NCBI RefSeq assembly: GCF_027563465.1
Contig: NZ_JAPFQA010000006.1
Location: 1-64,000 of the forward strand
Length of the DNA: 64,000 bases
Reading direction: 5' to 3'
DNA from: Mesorhizobium qingshengii
GTDB lineage: Bacteria; Pseudomonadota; Alphaproteobacteria; Rhizobiales; Rhizobiaceae
Part shown: in pieces, positions 1 to 12,017 of the stretch
Layout: each line of letters starts with the position of its first letter
How positions within the stretch are numbered: position 1 is the stretch's first letter
Made by a program: the position numbers and the translations under genes
The notes under the pieces: generated by a model
Told to the model about the DNA's origin: nothing
Seen by the model: the letters and a program-made list of their open reading frames with translations, nothing else
The model's database searches: none

Positions 1-3000
1 GACGCCTTAGCAAAGGCATAGGATCAGCCTTTGGAAAGGCTTCACTATTGGTAAGAATCTCGGCAAGTTCCGAATGCTTTGCAGGGATGATGCTAAGCTC
101 ACTCACTTCTGCAAACTGGGTAAGCGCAAATTGCAAATCGATAAACGCTTCGGCGGGAACCCCGTACTCCGCTTCGATCGCAGACCTAAGGGCAGCGTTC
201 CATCCCGCTCGCTCATTAATCGGTCTCCAATTGTCCTGCTCCTTTTTCTTGAGATATTCATCAGAAGCAAAGTTCAGGTTTTTGTTGGTTGCCCAAACAG
301 CCCCTGGTTCCAGTAGCTTACTGAAAATAGCTCTCTCGGTCAGGATATCACCGGCTGGACTCAGCGTGATTTTTGGAGGGATCAGTCCAGCACGTATGGC
401 TGAAAAGAGCTGACTGTTACCTATAAGCAGAAGGACTTTTGCGTATAGCTCTTCCATGTCAGCTCGACTAGGTTCGACGCCGCCATCCTCGGGTGCTTCG
501 CAAGCGCCAATTTCGAGTATGGCTTTCGCCGCGCGCAGAACGGCATTTATCTCGTTCTGGCGCTTAAAGGCCGTTTGATTGGCCCGATCCCCCCGAATGG
601 CTCTCAGCGCTCGTATGGTTCCACGCCATCTTGCCTGCTCTCGTCTGGCGGCCTGGTAGTCGTGCGCTGCCTTGGTGACCAAGCCTAGTCGATTGAAGCT
701 GCGAATATCTTGGATAACCGAACTCAGAATTTCTTGCTTGTAATCGGCGAGAAATTCCCTGCACTGATCTTCGCCGTCGATCTGCGATCCCTCTGCTCGG
801 TCTCGAAATTCCCAGACCGACTGACATTTTACGAGCGAAGACGCAGAGAACGGAATTCGTTTGAATGGCCGGATAAGCTGACGCCCCGCAAGCCGGTCGA
901 GAGGAGTCTTTGCCTCGAAAGCATGGAGCCATCGCCAGTCCTTGGTGCCGACGATTTCCGTTACAATCCGAGCAAAATCGGCTTTAGTTATGGGCTCTTC
1001 GGTTGTTTCGCTCAGCAATTCGACAACCGAAGCTGTCAGCGCAACTTCTGCAACATTCTCAGGGAACTGTAAGAAGGGTAGCCAGTTGTCCAGGATTTCG
1101 ACTGCGCCGCCGCTACCGTCAGCAGCTCGGCGAATTGCAATGGTATTCTCGGGTCTGCCATTAGGTAGCCCTGCTGGTATCTGCTCGAACGCATCGGATT
1201 TCGGTATCTCCAAGACCACGCGCATTGGTCGTTTTGGAAAGCTGTTGGGGAATCGCTCAATTAGGAGCGCTCCGATTGTACCTACCCATTGCAGAACGGC
1301 GTTCCAGATTTGATAGCGCCATTCTCGGCTTTCGCCATCGTCAGTATTAGACTCGATCCACCAAGTGCGCCCAGCGATAGCCACGGCACCCGACAAGCGG
1401 CCTTCATTCACATCGTCAACACTCGCATAGATAGGAGGCGTTCCGTCTTTCCCCCAGTCCGTTCTCTGAACCACTCGGTATTCGTTGTTGGGAGCTTCAA
1501 GGGCTCGATAGTCACGGCGGGTAATTCCCTCTATCCGTGGCTTAAGAAGCTCATCCGTGCCCATACCGATCATTGTCGGGGGTGTAATGTCTGTGAAGTG
1601 CTCGGGAATCAAATTGCCATCTGTCGTCCGGAAGAAGCCGAACAGATTGAGAAGACCGTTTGGATTCATGAATGAGAATCCGTCGGCCGTTAGGCGATCA
1701 TGCTGTTCGAGCAACCTGAGAATGTCGGTAAAGTTGCCACCGTCACACGCCCCGAGCACCGCTGCATCGGCGAAGCTGAGCGGTATGAGTTGCCATTTTT
1801 TCGGAGCCTCATCATGCTTGATCGGCGACGCAAAGCTGTGAGGTGCGCCCCATCCTGTCAACAGCAACACCGTTGCGCTTCTTCGGCAATCTCCTTGCTT
1901 CTCGAGAAAGCGCCAGAAGCGGGAAATATCATCCGCGATGAATTGGTTCGTTTCCTCAGGAAGCGCTCGGACTGTCGCAAATCCGGCCCTCGGGAATCCT
2001 TCGAACGTGGTCGGTATCTGCAAGACATGCAAATAGCGGCCTTCATCATACTGAGTGACCATACCACGCAGGGAATGCTTAATCGGCGCGGACAAATTTA
2101 GCCGCGTTGTAGGCCAGAATGCCGTCGCTTCCGCATGAATCTCCTGCCGACGCATCAGTGCAAACTGTAATCGTGGCGCCATTCCACCATTGAGCGCGGT
2201 GTTGACGAGGACGCTTCTTACGGCGATCGAGATATTGTTCGGGCTGACAACCAACACTTCGCCGCGAAGCGATAGGATCGGATGAAACTCCAAAGGCGTG
2301 TTCCCAACCTCGCCATCGCTGACAAAGCGAAATAGGTCCGCATCCAATACAAAGGGTAAGAGGGAATCGGGTTCAATTCCCAGGTGCTTGAGGTCTTCAT
2401 GTGTAAATCGCACACGCTGGGCGAGTTCAGCTATGACAGCATCGTCTGGCAGCGTAATATTTCCAAAGGTGCTACCCCCCGAAATGGTGCCCCGATTGAC
2501 CTGAGCCTTCTCGGCCATGGCATCGCTTAGGGTCAAAAGCGCATGCACGGCCTGTAATCCATCGCGTTTCAGCGGCGCGTCGGGGAGTGTTTCAAATGCT
2601 TCAATCAGCGTTTGGGTGTATGCTGCCGCCTGTTCCCATTGCCCAGGAAAAATTCGAAAATTGCCGCGCTTAGTAGCAATCAGATCGCAAAGAAAATCCT
2701 CGTTTGGATCCTCCAATCGATTTACGCCCGCTTGCGACAAACCTTCATTTAGAGCCAGTTCGAAATCGCCCGAAGTTGGCTTGTGATCGCCATTTGACTT
2801 GCTCAGAACAAGTCTTTGAAGCCAGTCGAGCCTTATCCCGTTCGCGTGAAACTCTGGAACAGTGCATAGGCCAGACAGAACGGCGGTTGCATGCTGTTTA
2901 TCCCATTTCGCGATTTTCCACAGCTCAACATTCTCCGCGACGAACACACTATCGGGTATGTCGGGCGGCATCATTCTCGCAAATATTTCTTCTAAATCCA

Positions 3001-3022
3001 GCTCCGGAATTTGTGCTTCCAT
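1..3022 (-). CDS. Large protein of unknown function, C-terminus cut by window edge
   Basis: Reading the minus strand from the ATG at 3022, the frame stays open to base 1, giving at least 1007 residues (starts MEAQIPELDLEEIF) with no stop, so the C-terminus lies outside the window. No upstream in-frame ATG, GTG or TTG exists back to the mutS stop, so this start is the only reasonable one. I see no signal peptide, membrane segment, Walker motif or metal-site motif. It looks like a soluble, mixed alpha/beta, acidic protein with a stretch of alternating hydrophobic residues around 'LSLRGEVLVVSPNN' (near residue 255). Codon use is less G/C-rich than in every neighbour, with A/T third positions and stretches near 45% GC, which suggests horizontal acquisition. 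It starts 37 bases after the mutS stop on the same strand and could be read through from it. Existence is near certain; function unknown. Confidence 0.85.
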   Translation of the reverse strand, partial: MEAQIPELDLEEIFARMMPPDIPDSVFVAENVELWKIAKWDKQHATAVLSGLCTVPEFHANGIRLDWLQRLVLSKSNGDHKPTSGDFELALNEGLSQAGVNRLEDPNEDFLCDLIATKRGNFRIFPGQWEQAAAYTQTLIEAFETLPDAPLKRDGLQAVHALLTLSDAMAEKAQVNRGTISGGSTFGNITLPDDAVIAELAQRVRFTHEDLKHLGIEPDSLLPFVLDADLFRFVSDGEVGNTPLEFHPILSLRGEVLVVSPNNISIAVRSVLVNTALNGGMAPRLQFALMRRQEIHAEATAFWPTTRLNLSAPIKHSLRGMVTQYDEGRYLHVLQIPTTFEGFPRAGFATVRALPEETNQFIADDISRFWRFLEKQGDCRRSATVLLLTGWGAPHSFASPIKHDEAPKKWQLIPLSFADAAVLGACDGGNFTDILRLLEQHDRLTADGFSFMNPNGLLNLFGFFRTTDGNLIPEHFTDITPPTMIGMGTDELLKPRIEGITRRDYRALEAPNNEYRVVQRTDWGKDGTPPIYASVDDVNEGRLSGAVAIAGRTWWIESNTDDGESREWRYQIWNAVLQWVGTIGALLIERFPNSFPKRPMRVVLEIPKSDAFEQIPAGLPNGRPENTIAIRRAADGSGGAVEILDNWLPFLQFPENVAEVALTASVVELLSETTEEPITKADFARIVTEIVGTKDWRWLHAFEAKTPLDRLAGRQLIRPFKRIPFSASSLVKCQSVWEFRDRAEGSQIDGEDQCREFLADYKQEILSSVIQDIRSFNRLGLVTKAAHDYQAARREQARWRGTIRALRAIRGDRANQTAFKRQNEINAVLRAAKAILEIGACEAPEDGGVEPSRADMEELYAKVLLLIGNSQLFSAIRAGLIPPKITLSPAGDILTERAIFSKLLEPGAVWATNKNLNFASDEYLKKKEQDNWRPINERAGWNAALRSAIEAEYGVPAEAFIDLQFALTQFAEVSELSIIPAKHSELAEILTNSEAFPKADPMPLLRR

Positions 3023-3059
3023 CGTTGTCTCTATTGGGGACGAGAGGCCTGAAATGAAG

Positions 3060-5831
3060 CTAAGGCTTCCCCGCAAGCCCCTTCAGCCGGTACAGCGCTT
3101 CCAGCGCTTCCCTTGGCGTCATCTCATCGGGATTGATGTCGCCAAGCGCCTCGCCCAGCGCGTCGCTCTTCACCGGCTTCGGCGCTTCCCGCTTCACCGC
3201 CACCGAAAACAGCGGCAGGTCGTCGACCAGCCGGTTGGTCTTGCCGGAAACCTCGCCTTCTTCCAGCTGGTGCAGGACTTCCTTGGCCCGGTCGACCACC
3301 GCTTCCGGCAGGCCGGCCAGCCGCGCCACCTGCACGCCGTAGGAGCGGTCGGCCGCCCCTTTGCCGACCTCGTGCAGGAAGACGACGTCGTTTTCCCATT
3401 CCTTGACCCGCATGGTGACGTTGTGCAGCCGCGCCAGCTTTCCGGCCAGCGAGGTCATTTCGTGGAAATGGGTGGCAAAGATCGCCCGGCAGCGGTTCTT
3501 CTCGTGCAGGTATTCGACCGCCGCCCAGGCGATCGACAGGCCGTCGAAGGTGGCGGTGCCGCGGCCGATCTCGTCGAGGATGACCAGCGCCCGTTCGCCG
3601 GCCTGGTTGAGGATTGCCGCCGTCTCGACCATCTCGACCATGAAGGTGGAGCGGCCGCGCGCCAGATCGTCCGAGGCCCCGACGCGCGAGAACAGCCGGT
3701 CGACGACGCCGATATGGGCTGATGTCGCCGGCACGAAGGAACCGGTCTGGGCCAGGATGGCGATCAGCGCATTCTGCCGCAGGAAGGTCGACTTGCCGCC
3801 CATGTTGGGGCCGGTCAAAAGCCAGATCGCGCCGTTTTTCGCGCTCCCTTCCGGCGACAGGTCGCAATCATTGGCCACGAACGGGCCTTCGCCGGAGCGG
3901 CGCAGTGCCTGCTCGACGACCGGATGCCGCCCGCCGGCAATCTCGAAGGCGAGGCTGGAATCCACCACCGGCCGGCACCAGGCCTCGCTCTCCGACAAAA
4001 GCGCGAGCGCCGCCGACACGTCGAGCATGGCGAGCGCATCGGCGCCGGCGCGGATCTTCTCCGCTTCGCCGACCGCTTCCGCCGTCAGCGCATCGAAGGC
4101 GGCCAGCTCGATGCTGAGCGCCCGGTCGGCTGCATTGGCGATCTTGGTCTCGAGTTCGGCGAGTTCGGTCGTGGTGAAGCGCATGGCGTTGGCCATGGTC
4201 TGGCGGTGGATGAAGCGCGCCTTGGCGCCATCGCTGCCGGTCATCACCGCATGATGGTTGGCGGTCACCTCGATATAGTAGCCAAGCACATTGTTGTGCC
4301 GGATCTTCAACGAGCGGATGCCGGTCTCGTCGATCAGCGAGCGCTCCAGCCCGGCGATCACCTTTCGCGATTCGTCGCGCAGCGCCCGCATCTCGTCGAG
4401 ATCGGCATGGTAGCCGCCGCGCACGAAACCGCCGTCGCGCCTGAGCAGCGGCAGTTCCTCGCCAAGCGCCTGTGTCAGATGCTGGGCAAGCGCCCGGGGC
4501 AGCGCATGAATAGCGGCCAGCGCCGCCGTGAGTTCCTGGGGCAGGGTGGTCGCGGCAAAGATCTCAGCGATGGCGCCCGCCGCCTCGAAGCCGGCGCGCA
4601 GTGCGCCGAGGTCGCGCGGGCCGCCACGGTTCAATGCCAGCCTGGACAAAGCGCGCGGCATGTCGGCGACGCTCTTCAGGTTTGACCGCACCGCCTGGCA
4701 CAGCCGCGTCTCGGAGCGGAAGAACGACACCGAGTCGAGGCGCGCGCCGATCGCCGCCGGGTCGGTCAGCGGCGCCATCAGCCGGTCGGCGAGCAGCCTG
4801 GCGCCGCCGCCGGTCACCGTGCGGTCGATCGCCTTGAACAGCGAACCCTCGCGGCTGCCCGACAGCGTGCGCAGCAGCTCCAGATTGCCGCGTGTCGCCG
4901 GATCGATGAACAGGGTCGATCCCTGTTCCTCGCGCTCCGGCCGCGACAGTGGCGGGCGCTCGGCCTTCTGCGTCTTCTCGACATAGGCAATGGCGCCCGA
5001 GATCGCCGACAGTTCGGCGCGCGAAAAGGCGCCAAAACTGTCCGGCGTCGCCACATCGAAGAAGCGCGCGATGCGCGCGGTGGCGGAGGCCGAATCGAAC
5101 AGCGAGGGCGGCTGCGGGTTGGCGACGCGGCCGAGCACGTCGAACACCGGCTTCAGCTCCGCATCGTAAAACACCGGCTCGGCGACGATCAGTTCGCGCG
5201 GGTCGACACGGAAGATGTCGGCGAGCAGCCGGTCGGCGGTGGTGTCGGTGACGCGGAAGGCCCCGGTCGAAATGTCGATCCAGGCCAGGGCGAAGCTTCC
5301 CTGGTTCCCTGTCGCGCTGCCGCGCTCCCCGCCTCTTGGGTCGGCTCCGCCCTTCACCCGCCCCAGCGCCATCAGGAAGCTCGATTCCGACGGCGCCAGC
5401 AACTTGTCCTCGGTGATGGTGCCTGGCGTCACCAGCCGCACCACGTCGCGGCGCACCACCGATTTGCCGCCGCGTTTCTTGGCCTCGGCCGGATCCTCGA
5501 TCTGCTCGCAGACGGCAACGCGGAATCCCTGGCCGATCAGCTTCTGCAGATAGTCGTCGGCCGCGTGCACCGGCACGCCGCACATCGGAATGTCGTGGCC
5601 CTGGTGCTTGCCGCGCTTGGTCAAGACGATGCCCAGCGCCCGGCTCGCCTTCTCGGCGTCGTCGAAGAACAGCTCGTAGAAATCGCCCATGCGGTAGAAC
5701 AGCAGCGAATCCGGGTTCGCCGCCTTGATCTCGATGAACTGCTCCATCATCGGCGTGACGGCGGCAGTGGCCGTTGGCAATGATGTCATCGCCTCGGGAG
5801 CGTCGGGCTCGTTCGGGGTGTGCATGTTCAT
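3060..5831 (-). CDS. mutS: DNA mismatch repair protein MutS
   Basis: MutS recognises mismatches and short loops and starts repair with MutL. Counting from the longest possible start at 5918, the mismatch-reading motif is 'DFYELFF' (Phe and Glu near residues 80 and 82). The ATPase Walker A 'GPNMGGKST' lies near residue 700, followed by '[14 protein letters not shown]' (Walker B) and 'FATHFHEM'. All MutS domains are present. The frame is open to an ATG at 5918 (952 aa) with a fair Shine-Dalgarno (GAAGGG). I place the start at 5831 (923 aa) because the extra 29 codons have a weaker G/C third-position bias and the family normally begins close to 'MMEQF'. The start is therefore uncertain; identity is not. 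It is followed closely by the large low-GC gene and is divergent from the malic enzyme. Confidence 0.95.
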   Translation of the reverse strand: MNMHTPNEPDAPEAMTSLPTATAAVTPMMEQFIEIKAANPDSLLFYRMGDFYELFFDDAEKASRALGIVLTKRGKHQGHDIPMCGVPVHAADDYLQKLIGQGFRVAVCEQIEDPAEAKKRGGKSVVRRDVVRLVTPGTITEDKLLAPSESSFLMALGRVKGGADPRGGERGSATGNQGSFALAWIDISTGAFRVTDTTADRLLADIFRVDPRELIVAEPVFYDAELKPVFDVLGRVANPQPPSLFDSASATARIARFFDVATPDSFGAFSRAELSAISGAIAYVEKTQKAERPPLSRPEREEQGSTLFIDPATRGNLELLRTLSGSREGSLFKAIDRTVTGGGARLLADRLMAPLTDPAAIGARLDSVSFFRSETRLCQAVRSNLKSVADMPRALSRLALNRGGPRDLGALRAGFEAAGAIAEIFAATTLPQELTAALAAIHALPRALAQHLTQALGEELPLLRRDGGFVRGGYHADLDEMRALRDESRKVIAGLERSLIDETGIRSLKIRHNNVLGYYIEVTANHHAVMTGSDGAKARFIHRQTMANAMRFTTTELAELETKIANAADRALSIELAAFDALTAEAVGEAEKIRAGADALAMLDVSAALALLSESEAWCRPVVDSSLAFEIAGGRHPVVEQALRRSGEGPFVANDCDLSPEGSAKNGAIWLLTGPNMGGKSTFLRQNALIAILAQTGSFVPATSAHIGVVDRLFSRVGASDDLARGRSTFMVEMVETAAILNQAGERALVILDEIGRGTATFDGLSIAWAAVEYLHEKNRCRAIFATHFHEMTSLAGKLARLHNVTMRVKEWENDVVFLHEVGKGAADRSYGVQVARLAGLPEAVVDRAKEVLHQLEEGEVSGKTNRLVDDLPLFSVAVKREAPKPVKSDALGEALGDINPDEMTPREALEALYRLKGLAGKP

Positions 5832-6045
5832 GCGCGGCACGCTAGCAGATGTGATGGCGCGGTTTAATGCCGGAGCGTCGAAAAACAGGGGACGACCGAG
5901 GCTGTCGGTTGCTTCCATTTGCCCTTCGGTCTGCGATTCCCGAGCGCTGGCGGTTTACACGCGGCGGCGCGTGGTCTTAATTCGGAACGACACAAGGCAC
6001 CCGCTTCAAGGAGGTGCTGCATAAGGTGAGGAAATCAAGAACATC

Positions 6046-8325
<2,280 letters not shown>

Positions 8326-8517
8326 CGAACGATCCGTGCTGCGGACGAACGGCCGGCCAAAGCCAACGATCTGGCTTTCGAACCAGGCGGCGCCCAGATC
8401 GCCGTCGGACCTCAGTCCATAAGAAATTGATAATATTCAGCTGGTATAGGGGACTTCTTGCCGACTTGCCGTGGCGGCATCTACGGCGCGCTCAGACCGC
8501 CAAACGGGGGTGCGGCC

Positions 8518-9610
8518 ATGAAGCATGACGGAATTCCTGTATCCGCGGTCGGCCTGTGTGCCTACCACGACGAGCGGCTGGACGCCCTGCTCAGCATCAC
8601 CGGCCGCATGGACGGTTATCTCTACCGCTGCCGCAACGATGCCTCCTACACCATGCTCTATATCAGCGATGGCGTTCTCACGGTCAGCGGCTTTCCGCCC
8701 ACGGATTTCGTGCACAACGCCGTGCGCGACTATGTCTCGGCCATCCACCCGGACGACCTCGCCGCGGTCTATGCCGCCGTCGACGCCGCGCTCGAGGCGC
8801 GTTGCAACTGGAACGTCGACTACCGCATCGTGCCGAGGGTCGGCGAACCGCTCTGGGTTCGCGAGATCGGCGGCGGTGTCTGGGACGATGCCGGCGAACT
8901 CGAATTCCTGGAAGGCTTCGTCGTCGACATCAGCGACCGCAAGGTTGTCGAGGACCTCAATGCCCAGCTGCTGCTGGACCTGAAGGCAGCCAACGAGGAA
9001 CTCTCGGCGCAAAAGCGCGAGATCGAGGTGGCGAAGCAGCAGAGCGACCATTCGGCCAACCACGATGCCTTGACCGACCCTGCCCAACCGGCGCGCCTTC
9101 CACGACGAACTCAAATCGGTGGTCGCCCGCTGTGGCGCCACCGGCGAGGCGGCCGGCCTCCTGTTCATCGACCTCGACCGATTCAAGGAAGTCAATGACA
9201 CGCTCGGCCACGAGGCCGGCGATGCACTGCTGCAGCGCGTGGCGAGCCAGCTTCGCTCGATCCTGCGCAGCGCCGATTTCGTGGCCCGCCTTGGCGGTGA
9301 CGAGTTCGCCTTCCTGTTCTCGGCCGACACCGAACTGGCGCAGCAGAAGGCCGTGCGCGTCGCCGAACGTATCCTGGAAAGGTTGCGGATCAAGGTCCCG
9401 ACGCCGAATGGCGCCATCCAGGTCGGCTGCACCGTTGGCGTGGCCATGTATCCGGCGGAAGCCGCCGATTCCGAAGCGCTGATCGCGCTCGCCGACCGGC
9501 TGATGTACATCGGAAAAAAGAGTGGCCGCAACCGCCTGGTCACCGCCAGGGAAATGGCGCCGCGACAGCCATCGTCCCGGCCTCGCCACCCGATTCGCAA
9601 GACGGCCTAG
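8518..9610 (+). pseudogene. PAS-GGDEF diguanylate cyclase, frameshifted
   Basis: The gene codes for a PAS sensor (near residues 25-140, 'VDYRIVPRVGEPLWVREIGG'), a short coiled coil ('LKAANEELSAQKREIEVAKQ') and a GGDEF diguanylate cyclase domain that makes cyclic di-GMP. The reading frame breaks inside the GGDEF domain. The sequence at 9076-9090 reads gac-cct-gcc-caa, while the family motif 'DLPNRRAF' is restored if one C of the run at 9078-9080 is removed. Downstream, the second frame continues intact with 'FIDLDRFKEVNDTLGHEAGD' and 'LGGDEFAF' up to 9610. The cyclase active site is otherwise perfect, so this is a very recent mutation or a base-calling error. I take the ATG at 8518 (purine-rich gggggtgcggcc upstream) rather than the TTG at 8458. 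No EAL domain follows. Confidence 0.8.
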
Positions 9611-9685
9611 CCCTATCAAGGGCATGCACAAGAGCCCTTGAACCAGCCCCATCGCGATTTCGCGTCTGCTCAGGCCTCAAGGCAC

Positions 9686-10399
9686 TCAATCCGGCGCGAA
9701 CGCACGCGCGGCCAGCACCACATCGTCAACCTGGTCCTGACGCAGCAGGTCGATCGGGATGCGGCCGTCGAGCTGCGCCGAGGGGCGGGTCAGCCACAAC
9801 CACGCGAGCCTCGGATTGCTGATCAGGGAAAGCACCTCGCGGAGACCCGCCACCGGCCTGCCGTCGACGAACTGCGCCAGCGGGAAGACGTGCTTGCGGC
9901 CACCCTTGCGCAAGGCGACGACTTCGCCCCGCCGCTGCCAGCGATGCAGGGTCGATCGCGCGATGCGCAGGTTCTCTTCCAGATAGGTCGAGCCGGCGAC
10001 CCGCCCGGCCCAGTCCTCGATCAGCATCGATTCGAGGTCGTCGGACTGGCTGCGCGGGGATGAGGAAACAGGTCCATCGATATCCACCAGCGATGCCGCC
10101 GGAAGGCTTGTCGCGGTGCCGGCTTCGCTGCGGCGCGCGGCTTCCGCCGCCAGCGCGCGCACGAACTTCGATGCCAGGCCGGGAAGGTCGGCATGGATGG
10201 CGTCGATGGCGCGCTGGTGCTTTGGCGACAGCAGGGTGACGGCGGAAGCAATGCTGCCGGCGATCTTGGCGACCGAGACCATGGTGGGCTTGTTGATAGC
10301 CTCGTCATAGTGGGCAAGCGCGCGTTCGACTCTCTCCGCGACCATATCCGCGAATTCGTCCTGCCTGATGCCGGTCGACTGGGTCTGAAATCTGTTCAT
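9686..10399 (-). CDS. MbcA/ParS/Xre-like antitoxin-type DNA-binding protein, no toxin nearby
   Basis: A 237-residue soluble protein starting at the ATG at 10399 (MNRFQTQSTG). The longer frame to 10534 has unlikely codons. The middle holds a MerR/excisionase-like helix-turn-helix ('EENLRIARSTLHRWQRRGEV', near residues 140-160) followed by a short wing. The C-terminal 40 residues ('NPRLAWLWL' then 'LDGRIPIDLL') resemble the MbcA/ParS/Xre toxin-binding domain (DUF2384) of type II antitoxins that pair with RES-domain toxins. No RES-like gene lies on either side: the neighbours are the broken GGDEF gene and adenosine kinase. It may be an orphan antitoxin or a regulator that reuses the fold. The domain call is moderately confident; the function is open. 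Confidence 0.65.
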   Translation of the reverse strand: MNRFQTQSTGIRQDEFADMVAERVERALAHYDEAINKPTMVSVAKIAGSIASAVTLLSPKHQRAIDAIHADLPGLASKFVRALAAEAARRSEAGTATSLPAASLVDIDGPVSSSPRSQSDDLESMLIEDWAGRVAGSTYLEENLRIARSTLHRWQRRGEVVALRKGGRKHVFPLAQFVDGRPVAGLREVLSLISNPRLAWLWLTRPSAQLDGRIPIDLLRQDQVDDVVLAARAFAPD

Positions 10400-10645
10400 G
10401 CATCTGTCTTTTTGGGCCGCGCGCGCTCCTCCCCCAGCCGCGGCCGAATGTTGAACTGCTAGTGCGGAAAGCGGAAATCGCGGCGGCAACGGATGCAGCG
10501 GCCCGACAGCTTGCTGTCTTGCATTTTTTGACACCCCAACTGGCTATGGGCGCGTCCCGAATGTCAGTCGCGGGGGCGCCTCGATTGCGTGTAGGTGCGA
10601 TGTGTGACAGCTGCGCGACGGTGAGCAGCCGGTTCGCGAAGCGAA

Positions 10646-10670
10646 TTCATCGTGCCAGTGGCACGATGAA
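10646..10670. repeat. Perfect 11-bp inverted repeat with 3-base loop
   Basis: The arms TTCATCGTGCC (10646-10656) and GGCACGATGAA (10660-10670) are exact reverse complements around the loop AGT. No T-run follows on either strand, so it is not a canonical Rho-independent terminator. It could be a protein-binding palindrome or part of a dispersed repeat. Confidence 0.7.
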
Positions 10671-10682
10671 AGGCCGGCGAAC

Positions 10683-10714
10683 GCCGGGACGCTGCGAAGC
10701 AGCGGGGACCCGGC
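10683..10714. repeat. Nested hairpin CGCTGC-GAA-GCAGCG inside GCCGGG/CCCGGC
   Basis: An inner perfect 6-bp stem with a GAA loop (10690-10704) lies within outer arms GCCGGG (10683-10688) and CCCGGC (10709-10714). It sits 31 bases beyond the adenosine kinase stop, on that gene's 3' side, so it may stabilise or end that transcript. There is no T-tract. Confidence 0.55.
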
Positions 10715-10744
10715 AACCACCGGTTCTCGCTAGATGACACTAAA

Positions 10745-11743
10745 CTAAAGCAACCGCAACCCCGCCTGTTCCGCCTCGCGGCGCAAGTTCTGCCGTGGCC
10801 TGGGGCCGATCTGCTGGATCACCAATCCGGCCGCCAGTGAGCCAAGGTCACCGCAGGTCTTGAGGTCGCGGCCTTGCGTGTAGCCGTGCAGGAAACCGGC
10901 GGCGTAGAGGTCGCCGGCGCCTGTCGTGTCGACCAGCTCCCTGATGGCGGTCGCCTTGATGACGACGGTCTCGTCGCCGCGCACGATCACCGAGCCCTTT
11001 TCGGAGCGCGTCACGGCGGCGATCCTGCAATCCTTGCGGATCTGCGCCAGCGCCTCGTCGAACGACGATGTCTGGTAGAGCGACTTGATCTCGTGGCTGT
11101 TGGCGAAAACGATGTCGACGGTGCCGGAGCGCATCAGGTCGAGGAACTCGTCGCGGTAGCGGTCGACGCAGAACGAATCCGACAGCGTCATCGACACTTC
11201 GCGGCCGGCCGCGTGCGCCAGTTTCGCCGTCTGACGGATCGCTTCCTTGGCGCGCGGCGGGTCCCACAGATAACCCTCGAAATAGGTGACCTTGGCGCCA
11301 GAAGCCTTGTCGGCCTCGACATCTTCCGGCCCGAGCTCGACGCAGGCGCCGAGATAGGTGTTCATCGAGCGCTCGCCGTCTGGGGTGACGAAGATCATCG
11401 AGCGCGCCGTCGGCGGCTCGCCCTTGAGCGGCCTGGTGTCGAAGGCGACGCCCTGTGCATGGATGTCATGGGCATAGATTTCGCCGAGCGCGTCGCTGGA
11501 GACCTTGCCGAAGAAGGCGGCGCGTCCGCCGAAGCTGGCGACGCCGGCCGCCGTGTTGCCGGCGCTTCCGCCGGACGCTTCGATCGCCGGGCCCATGCGG
11601 CTGTAGAGCAGTTCGGCGCGCTCGGTGTCGATGAGGTTCATCGCGCCCTTGATGATGCCGTTGGTCTCGAGGAATTCCTCGTCGCACTGGGCGATGATGT
11701 CGACAATGGCATTGCCGATGCAAAGCACGTCATATTCCGGCAT
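10745..11743 (-). CDS. Adenosine kinase, PfkB (ribokinase) family
   Basis: It phosphorylates adenosine (or a related nucleoside or sugar) with ATP in the cytoplasm. The 332 residues show the PfkB fold: 'GNAIVDI' at the N-terminus, 'GGSAGNTAAGVASFGG' for the substrate glycine-rich loop, and the C-terminal signature 'DTTGAGDLYAAGF' whose Asp is the catalytic base (near residue 275). Length and motifs match bacterial adenosine kinase-like proteins. I choose the ATG at 11743 because GCGGAGAC lies just upstream; a TTG five codons earlier is in frame but would contain that ribosome site. It stands alone, divergent from the DMT transporter. Substrate preference within PfkB enzymes cannot be read with certainty. 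Confidence 0.88.
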   Translation of the reverse strand: MPEYDVLCIGNAIVDIIAQCDEEFLETNGIIKGAMNLIDTERAELLYSRMGPAIEASGGSAGNTAAGVASFGGRAAFFGKVSSDALGEIYAHDIHAQGVAFDTRPLKGEPPTARSMIFVTPDGERSMNTYLGACVELGPEDVEADKASGAKVTYFEGYLWDPPRAKEAIRQTAKLAHAAGREVSMTLSDSFCVDRYRDEFLDLMRSGTVDIVFANSHEIKSLYQTSSFDEALAQIRKDCRIAAVTRSEKGSVIVRGDETVVIKATAIRELVDTTGAGDLYAAGFLHGYTQGRDLKTCGDLGSLAAGLVIQQIGPRPRQNLRREAEQAGLRLL

Positions 11744-12017
11744 CAATGTCTCCGCCAAAACCCGAGCCGGCTTCTTGCCATGCCGGCCGGGCGCGGGTGT
11801 AGCGATTCGCAGCGGGTTTGCCTAGGGTGCGCTGATATTCAGGCGATGCCGGTCCGCGAATGGCGGCGCCCTGCCCGGAGCGCGCGACAGGCGCTACGAC
11901 AATTCGACCGTGGCCGAAACATTTCGTCGCCGCGTCGCTTACAAGCCTGGTTCAGCCGATCACGTCTGCAAGGCGAACCAGCCCATGTCTACAAAGAACG
12001 GGCCGACAAGGAATGAT

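Larger units (their letters stand above)
10400..10744. other. Intergenic stretch with two strong hairpins, no gene
   Basis: This 345-base gap between the antitoxin-like gene and adenosine kinase has no convincing gene. A 91-codon plus-strand frame (10462-10737) has no recognisable motif and spans the hairpins. The gap contains a perfect 11-bp inverted repeat at 10646-10670 and a nested hairpin at 10683-10714, both listed separately. It presumably carries the promoter of the antitoxin-like gene near 10400-10460. Confidence 0.6.

Noticed and set aside
10462..10737. 91-codon plus-strand frame
   Set aside because: It runs through the two hairpins and has no motif and no coding bias; treated as non-coding.
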